Origin: Carnegiea gigantea
Lineage: Eukaryota > Streptophyta > Magnoliopsida > Caryophyllales > Cactaceae
Reading direction: 5' to 3'
Length of the DNA stretch: 64,000 bases
NCBI GenBank assembly: GCA_029747015.1
Contig: JAKOGI010000531.1
Span: 213,501 to 277,500, forward strand
In this document: positions 57,677 through 64,000 of the stretch, one piece after another
How positions within the stretch are numbered: the stretch's first letter is position 1
Layout: every line of letters starts with the position of its first letter
Notes under the pieces: generated by a model
The model's input: the letters and a program-made list of their open reading frames with translations, nothing else
Told to the model about the DNA's origin: nothing
Database searches by the model: none
Made by a program: the position numbers and the translations under genes

Positions 57677-60259
57677 ATGGCATCATCTGAGGTACCTGGA
57701 AGAAGAAACTCAAACACTCAGCTCTTAGAAGAGCTTGAAGCTCTCAGCCAATCCCTTTACCAGAACCATGTCTCCAATACCCGGAGAACTGCCTCTCTGG
57801 TTCTCTCACGGACTTCAACACCAGTACCCACCGCCGATGAAGCTGACATGGCGCCAAGCGAAGAGAAGCTCCGGTCAAGGAGAATGTCCATGTCACCATG
57901 GCGTTCCCGGCCCAAGGGTGACCCTGAGACAGAGCAGCAAAAGGGCCGGGGCAAGGACACCAAGGAGAAGTATGGTAGTAAGTTCTTCGATGACAACGCA
58001 GCTTCCAAGGAGAAGAAGGGCATCTGGAACTGGAAACCAATGAGGGCTCTTTCGCATATTGGCATGCAAAAGCTGAGCAGCTTGTTCTCGGTTGAGGTGG
58101 TTGCAGTACAGGGCCTTCCAGCTTCCATGAATGGCCTCCGCCTCTCAGTCTGTGTGAGGAAGAAGGAGACTAGGGATGGGGCGGTCCACACCATGCCATC
58201 AAGGGTCACTCAGGGAGCTGCTGATTTTGACGAGACCCTGTTCATCAAGTGCCATGTTTACTGCTCTCAGTCGAGTGGATCACAGCTGCCAAAATTCGAG
58301 CCAAGGCCTTTCATAATCTATGTGTTTGCAGTTGATGCTGCTGAACTTGACTTTGGGAGGAACTCGGTGGATTTGAGCCGTCTTATTCAGGAATCTCTTG
58401 AGAAGAATGCTGAAGGTTCAAGAATTCGACAGTGGGATATAAGCTTTGACCTTGCAGGAAAAGCAAAGGGCGGACAACTCCAGGTGAAGTTGTCCTTCCA
58501 GATTATGGAGAAGGATGGAGGTATTGGGTTGTTCAATCAGCTTGAGGGATCCAAGGCAGGTAAAGATAAAACTTCATCTTCTATAATTGGGCGTAAGCAA
58601 TCAAATTCATCATTTAGCATACCGAGTCCCAAATTATCCAGTCGAATGGAAGTATGGACACCATCCCATGCTGGAACTACCCCAGATATTCAAGGCATCG
58701 AGGACCTGAACCTCGATGAGCCTGCTCCAGCTCCTTCATTGCCCAAACCTCAAAAGGCAAAGGAAGAAGAACCTGAAGCAGACGAGCTCGATCTTCCAGA
58801 ATTTGAAGTGGTGGACAAAGGAGTTGAGGTCCAGCAAACTGAAGAGACCAAGGAAGAGGACTTTAATAATGAAAAAGCTAAAGATGGATCTGAATCAAGT
58901 GAGGTTGTAAAGGAAATGGTAAATGATCAATTTCGCCTGACAAGATTAACAGAGCTGGATTCAATAGCCCAGCAGTTAAAAGCTCTTGAATCCATGATGA
59001 GCGATGAGGCATCAAATCAAGCAAGTGAAGAAACTGACTCGCAGAAGCTTGATGCTGACGAGGAGACTGTAACAATGGAATTCCTTCAGATGCTTGAGGA
59101 TGAGGAAGCTGGTGAACTCAAACAATTCCGAGTAAGAACGCTTCCTCTCATGCAGAAAGACACTGAGAAAGCCGCTGATTGTGAATCTAAAGTTTATATC
59201 CCAGATCTTGGCAAGGGATTGGGCTGTGTGATTCAAACTAAAAATGGAGGGTTCTTAGCAGCCACAAATCCCCTCAATGTTGTCATGTCAAGGAAAGATA
59301 CACCAAAGCTTGCAATGCAGATATCAAGACCATTTGTTCTTACTTTAGATAGATCCCTCAGTGGGTTTGAACTGTTTCAGAGGATGGCAACTGTTGGACT
59401 TGAAGAACTTAGCTCAGAAGTGCTAACCCTGATGCCCATGGAAGAGCTGATGGGTAAAACTGCAGAACAGGTAGCTTTTGAAGGGATTGCATCAGCAATA
59501 ATCGGTGGTCGAAACAAAGAAGGTGCCAGCTCAAGTGCAGCTCGCAGTGTTGCAATCATTAAACAGATGGCAAACGCGATGAGTACTGGAAGGAAAGAAC
59601 GGATAACAACAGGGATTTGGAATGTCACTGAAGATCCACTGCCAGCTGATGAAATCCTGGCATTCTCTATGCAGAAGATCGAGGCTATGTCTGTTGACGC
59701 CCTAAAAATTCAGGCAGATATGGCTGAAGAAGACGCACCTTTTGATGTTTCTCCGCTCAGTGGGACGGCATTCAGTGGTTTACAAGACCAAAAGCACCCT
59801 CTTGCTTCCGCAATTCCGCTTGAGGAGTGGATTAAAAATAGCAGCACGGGTGTGCTTAGTGACAATTCCGTGACCATCACACTGGTAACGGTGATCCAGT
59901 TGCGTGACCCGCTAAGGAGATATGAGGCTGTCGGGGCACCTATGATAACGCTGATTCACACAACACCTGCAGATACAAAACAAGAGAAGAATGATAAGAA
60001 CACAAAGTTTAGAGTAACTAGTCTGCATGTTGGTGGCATGAAAGCACAAAAGCGGCAAAAGAGGAATTCCTGGGATAGTGAGAAACAGAGACTCACTGCT
60101 ATGCAGTGGCTAATAGCATACAACATGGGAAAGGCACCCAAAAAAGGAGAGACTCCAGCCTCCAAGGGGAAGGATATATTATGGAGCATTTCATCAAGAA
60201 TAGTTGCAGACATGTGGCTCAAGTCCATAAGAAATCCAGATGTGAAATTCACCCAGTAG
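57677..60259 (+). CDS. PMI1: PLASTID MOVEMENT IMPAIRED1 (NT-C2 domain), 860 aa, single exon
   Basis: One uninterrupted frame of 860 codons, close to the size of Arabidopsis PMI1. The start M-A-S-S-E-V-P-G-R-R-N-S-N-T-Q-L-L-E-E-L-E-A-L matches the family's N-terminus. An NT-C2 domain (membrane-linked, as in EEIG1/EHBP1) lies at about 128-280, including S-V-E-V-V-A-V-Q-G-L-P. Acidic low-complexity sequence fills about 345-415. A conserved C-terminal half follows (V-Y-I-P-D-L-G-K-G-L-G-C-V near 510, then the I-A-S-A-I-I-G-G-R block near 605) and closes with V-A-D-M-W-L-K-S-I-R-N-P-D. In Arabidopsis, PMI1 is needed for blue-light chloroplast and nuclear movement, acting with actin at the plasma membrane and in calcium responses. 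No break or odd residue was seen. I see no need for introns. Confidence 0.93.
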   Translation: MASSEVPGRRNSNTQLLEELEALSQSLYQNHVSNTRRTASLVLSRTSTPVPTADEADMAPSEEKLRSRRMSMSPWRSRPKGDPETEQQKGRGKDTKEKYGSKFFDDNAASKEKKGIWNWKPMRALSHIGMQKLSSLFSVEVVAVQGLPASMNGLRLSVCVRKKETRDGAVHTMPSRVTQGAADFDETLFIKCHVYCSQSSGSQLPKFEPRPFIIYVFAVDAAELDFGRNSVDLSRLIQESLEKNAEGSRIRQWDISFDLAGKAKGGQLQVKLSFQIMEKDGGIGLFNQLEGSKAGKDKTSSSIIGRKQSNSSFSIPSPKLSSRMEVWTPSHAGTTPDIQGIEDLNLDEPAPAPSLPKPQKAKEEEPEADELDLPEFEVVDKGVEVQQTEETKEEDFNNEKAKDGSESSEVVKEMVNDQFRLTRLTELDSIAQQLKALESMMSDEASNQASEETDSQKLDADEETVTMEFLQMLEDEEAGELKQFRVRTLPLMQKDTEKAADCESKVYIPDLGKGLGCVIQTKNGGFLAATNPLNVVMSRKDTPKLAMQISRPFVLTLDRSLSGFELFQRMATVGLEELSSEVLTLMPMEELMGKTAEQVAFEGIASAIIGGRNKEGASSSAARSVAIIKQMANAMSTGRKERITTGIWNVTEDPLPADEILAFSMQKIEAMSVDALKIQADMAEEDAPFDVSPLSGTAFSGLQDQKHPLASAIPLEEWIKNSSTGVLSDNSVTITLVTVIQLRDPLRRYEAVGAPMITLIHTTPADTKQEKNDKNTKFRVTSLHVGGMKAQKRQKRNSWDSEKQRLTAMQWLIAYNMGKAPKKGETPASKGKDILWSISSRIVADMWLKSIRNPDVKFTQ

Positions 60260-62477
60260 TAATAGCATACTTTTTCCTTCTATGTACAAGTCTTATTATG
60301 CCTGCAGATTCTTTACAGTGGAAGTCGTATCCCACACCTTCCATAATGAACTACGGGTCATCAGTTTATGATCTTCAAAGCAGCAATCTTGTATTAGGTG
60401 CATAACCTAAACTTATAACCTACTTCTTTGCATCCATAGTTCACTGAGTCCACTCCCTTCTTGAAGAGCATACAAATTAAGTTAAAGCAATGCAGAAAGA
60501 GGGAAAATAATAAATAAGCTAAAAAAGGTCCAAAATTAATTCTGCAACAAGTCTCTTGATATAACGAACATATGTATCCAACACACCATTTTCAGCTCAT
60601 TACACAAATGTTGAACTTCAAAAATTGAACTAGATATCACATAGGCAGTTGATTCTTCACTCTTTTTCAATGACAGTCATATTTGAAGTACGTACGGAAT
60701 CAGAGACTATTCATACAATCAACTTTCTCAAAAACCTAAACTAAAGCATCTACAGTCAACAGAATCTACGTGACAGTACAAAGAAACGACGCCCATCACA
60801 AAAGCAAATAACATGGTACAATGCTCTACTTTCAGGCTTTCAACTGAATCAATCATTGCATATTGGGAGTTGGGACCCTATGGTCTAATCTGTTCTGTAG
60901 TGAGAATAAAGGGATAAATCTGTGTAACAGCAAAGAGGTCATTACGAGAGTTCCTTGCATACACTCTTCCCAGCGTGGCCCAGGGGGGCGAGTCTAGAAT
61001 ACGACATTGGTTTTTCCAAATTCAACCATTACTAGGCTAGTTGTAGATCCTTCTCACATCGCATGTAAATTAGAAATAAGGTTGAATTTTAGGGGAAAAT
61101 TATATATGCAATTCCAAGACGATAGGAAGCGTAGGGTTTCTCTACACTTTGCTGTGTTGTTAGTCAGTGTGCCTTTTACGGGGTTGAAAGTCACTGCTTG
61201 ATGCCTTAATGTCTAGCCATTTCCAGAGGACAAGGATGCATGAGCAGTTTTATCCATACACGTTGGCACATACTTGTTTACATGTGTCCAACTCCAAAAG
61301 GTGCATAGAATTACCGTTACTTCAAGGCACCATGTGTATAGAGTGCAGCCACCATCATTTAAAATATGAGTTACTTACACCAACAAATGATACTAACCAT
61401 ATTCAAAAGATTGGATATCATAAATCTAGCAGTCTGTAATTCAGAATTCCAACCATCCAAGTCAGCAAATTTTCTACAGATCTGATAAAACAATAGAGTA
61501 CTGAATCCACAAGGAAGGGAGAGGGAAAAGGCATAGCCATGAGATTTAGTAGCTCCATCAGCCTTATTTCCTAACCATCAGCGCAAAATCATTGAGCCAG
61601 CAAATCAACTATAAACATGATACCACCAACTTATCCAACTCATCCACGAAAATGCTTTGCAGTGTCAAGCGAGCACATATATTTACACAGGGAGGGAAAA
61701 GAAGAAGAAAGAGAAGGAATGGTTATGGAAAACAATGGGAATGAAGGTAGGTGAAAAGTTACCAACCACAAGGCCCACAATTGCCTCCAAGACGCAACCA
61801 CTAAGAAAGGGAAACAAGGTGAATTAATCATTGTACCGCTTATCGTTCACTGGATGAGTAAGGGGCACATTCTTGCACTTTAAGTGTTTTCTATACACTA
61901 GAATTTACACTAGATATATGGATATAGATTAGTATAAATTTAGACAGATAGATGTAGATTAGGTTTTAGATCTGGAACAGATTAGATTTAGATTCATGTG
62001 AGTCTTTCAGACAGCCTTGTTAACAATTATCTTGGGCAAGTTTACATTCATCTTGACTGCCCCAGACCCTGCCTGCATCAGCAGGACACATATTGACAGC
62101 ATGTTATGATTCTTGTTTGAACCTTTAATAGATAAATATCAAAGGTCAATCTTTGGGGTTTCAGTTCTCACATCAGTATATTACTTTTCCCCCTCCATCA
62201 GCAACATACTGCATATGAGTGCAAATAAAACAATGGGATGGAAGGTACTGGCAACACTACCTGGTAGATCCAATTTGAAGAAGTGTGATTTCCATTAATG
62301 CAGAAACTATCTGTTGATCTGACTCCATAGGGAAACTGCTAGATTAGCTCTGATGCTTTGCTTCCTTTCCCTAGAAATAACAGGGCAAGACAATTGATGC
62401 CAGCAAACTAAAATCATACCTACTCCAGAGATAAAGATTCAATTGCATGCCACTATACCAAATGTATTTGATCTTTC
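60260..62477. other. spacer between two converging genes
   Basis: PMI1 and the PPR gene converge on this stretch. It should contain both 3' untranslated regions. No tRNA, repeat array or convincing frame was found. Frames of 60-75 codons on both strands lack domains. Confidence 0.45.
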
Positions 62478-64000
62478 CTAGGATGCAGCAAAATTAACAT
62501 TCTCATTGCTCTTCATTTCTTCCATTTTCCCCATTTTTTCCAGCAATTTCAGAATGTCAACTATTAGTGGGTGATTCGTGCCATCAGCAGTGAACACATT
62601 CACCCCGCCCTGAACCTCTACCCAGCTACATCCCGGATTCTTTTCAATTTGTTTTTCTTTCGTCATCTTCCTGATATGAGCTACACATTCTAATTTCCCA
62701 GATCCAGAGTATGTGTTGGCCAAAAGCGAATAACTTCCTGATCTGTTTGTATCCAGTTCCTGCAACTTTCTTGCTGCAAAATCTGCTAAGTTTGCCTTTC
62801 GATAAACCCGGCAAGCAGCAAGAACAGCACCCCAAATATCAGCAGTTGCTTTAAAAGGCATCTCACCAATGAAAACCAAGGCTTGCTCAATAAGACCTCC
62901 TCGGGCAAGCAAGTCTACCATGCATGCATAATGCTCATATCTTGGGCAGATACCATGCTCATGTTTCATGGAGTTGAGATGATGACATGCTTCTTCCACA
63001 AGTCCTGCATGGCTGCAGCCCATCAAAAGTGACAAATAAGTGACATCATCAGGTGCATAATTCAGAATTAACATGCTCCTGAACATCTCAATCACTTTCA
63101 TACCCTGACCATTTTGAGCGTATCCAGCCATCATGGAATTCCAAGATATCACATTTTTTACAGTGATAGAATTGAAAACTTTCTCTGCCTCTATGATCAG
63201 TCCGCATTTGGAATACATAATAACAGCACTGTTTGCAACTGAAATCCATAAAGCAAAGCCAGACTTTTCAGCTTGAGCCATAATTTGCTTGCCCGGTCTC
63301 AATAAGGCAGAATCTGCACAGGCACTGATTGAAGTTGTAAAGGTAATTGAATCGGGCTTAATCCCATCTCTTTTCATCAGAATGTACAACTTAAGGCCCT
63401 CTTCCCAAAGTCCATTCCGTAAGTATGCTGCCATCATGGAGTTCCAACTGACAACATTTCGCTCAGGCATTTTATCAAAGAATTGACAAGCCTTTTCAAC
63501 ATCATTGCTCAGTGAGCATGCAGTAATCATCGACGTCCATGATATTATATCTTTGATGGGCATCAAATCAAACTCAATTTCTGCACTCTGAAGAATACCC
63601 ACCTTAGCATACATTGTAATAAGTGAATTCCCCACAGGGATCGAGAAATCGATCCCAGTCTTAACAGTGTATCCATGGAGTTGCATTCCCAAAGTGCTAT
63701 CCTCATAATTGGTACACATACCAAGGACAGTTGCAATAGTAAATGAATCAGGAGCCATGCGAACCTTCATCATTTGTTTGAACAGCTTTAAAGCTTCCAT
63801 TTTGCAACCAAGCCGAGCATTACCTGCAATTAAAGAGGTCCAAGCGACTGCATTTTGCTCTGCTAAGCAATCGAATACACGTCTAGCAGAGTCCAAGCAC
63901 CCTACTTTGGCATACATGTCAATCAAGGCACTACCTGTGAATGCATCAGGGCCCGATTCCATTCTGAGGATTCTTGCATGCAAATGTCTGCCCCAATCTA
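62478..64000 (-). CDS. PLS-class pentatricopeptide repeat protein, E/E+ type, 5' end missing
   Basis: The frame is open from the window's right edge to TAG at 62478 (507 codons visible). Upstream of the visible H-A-R-I-L, the codons read D-W-G-R-H-L, still inside a repeat, so the gene starts beyond 64000. The run of 35-residue PPR motifs alternates L, S and P forms (for example A-L-I-D-M-Y-A-K-V-G and V-S-W-N-S-M-M-A-A-Y). It ends with E and E+ segments around K-N-P-G-C-S-W-V-E-V and has no DYW domain. Such proteins bind single-stranded RNA in mitochondria or chloroplasts, one base per repeat, usually to guide C-to-U editing with a partner deaminase. The targeting peptide is out of view, so the organelle is unknown. 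The frame has no breaks. Confidence 0.92.
   Translation of the reverse strand, partial: DWGRHLHARILRMESGPDAFTGSALIDMYAKVGCLDSARRVFDCLAEQNAVAWTSLIAGNARLGCKMEALKLFKQMMKVRMAPDSFTIATVLGMCTNYEDSTLGMQLHGYTVKTGIDFSIPVGNSLITMYAKVGILQSAEIEFDLMPIKDIISWTSMITACSLSNDVEKACQFFDKMPERNVVSWNSMMAAYLRNGLWEEGLKLYILMKRDGIKPDSITFTTSISACADSALLRPGKQIMAQAEKSGFALWISVANSAVIMYSKCGLIIEAEKVFNSITVKNVISWNSMMAGYAQNGQGMKVIEMFRSMLILNYAPDDVTYLSLLMGCSHAGLVEEACHHLNSMKHEHGICPRYEHYACMVDLLARGGLIEQALVFIGEMPFKATADIWGAVLAACRVYRKANLADFAARKLQELDTNRSGSYSLLANTYSGSGKLECVAHIRKMTKEKQIEKNPGCSWVEVQGGVNVFTADGTNHPLIVDILKLLEKMGKMEEMKSNENVNFAAS

Noticed and set aside
63983..63985. Apparent PPR start at 63983
   Set aside because: The codon is TTG, and the frame continues upstream in a repeat to the window edge.

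Overview
The window is plant nuclear DNA from a flowering plant. It has widely spaced spliced genes with GT-AG introns, an AT-rich background, plant-specific families (an AHL DNA-binding protein, PLASTID MOVEMENT IMPAIRED1, a PLS-type PPR protein) and nested LTR retrotransposons. I cannot name the species. I see no sign of a monocot grass, an organelle or a bacterium.

Layout. Positions 1-4958 hold no gene, only AT-rich spacer with decayed small repeats: an AACTGCT-rich stretch, a MITE-like unit rich in GGACCGG, and a duplicated MITE-like unit. From 4959 to 21848 lies a three-level nest of transposons. A LINE fragment on the minus strand, bounded by 15-bp direct repeats, was split by a large LTR element at 5051-18864 (target duplication AGGCG). 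That element has LTRs of 3.3-3.4 kb, a tRNA-iMet-type primer site and a polypurine tract, but no recognisable gag or pol. A solo LTR of the same family (11175-14720, target duplication CCTTA) sits inside it. The large element therefore fits the class of non-autonomous 'large retrotransposon derivatives'. Its 3' internal end looks like the chromovirus Tekay/Del lineage.

Positions 21849-45830 are genic. A six-exon gene for a single-RRM RNA-binding protein (23727-28323, +) lies behind a 330-bp tandem duplication and a CT-rich leader. A five-exon type-II AHL gene (35033-42409, +) has two AT-hooks and a PPC domain, and a probable intron in its leader. Between and after them are small DNA-transposon remnants, including an 802-bp Pack-MULE-like unit, and striking homopolymers, one of 37 C.

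Positions 45836-52741 are a complete but broken Ty3/gypsy chromovirus on the minus strand (target duplication ACATC). It resembles the CRM (centromeric) clade because the pol frame runs on into the 3' LTR. It has three 72-bp hairpin repeats in its leader and three visible breaks in its gag-pol frame. Next comes a diverged six-unit tandem array of about 250-400 bp per unit (52785-54560). A 48-codon gene on the minus strand (55482-55628) follows; it is easily missed because of its size. The window ends with intact PMI1 (57677-60259, +) and the 3' part of a PPR gene (62478-64000, -) that runs off the right edge.

The host genes are not an operon and share no evident pathway: two are nucleic-acid-binding regulators, one is a chloroplast and nuclear movement protein, and one is probably an organelle RNA factor. 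The most unusual material is in the transposons and tandem arrays.
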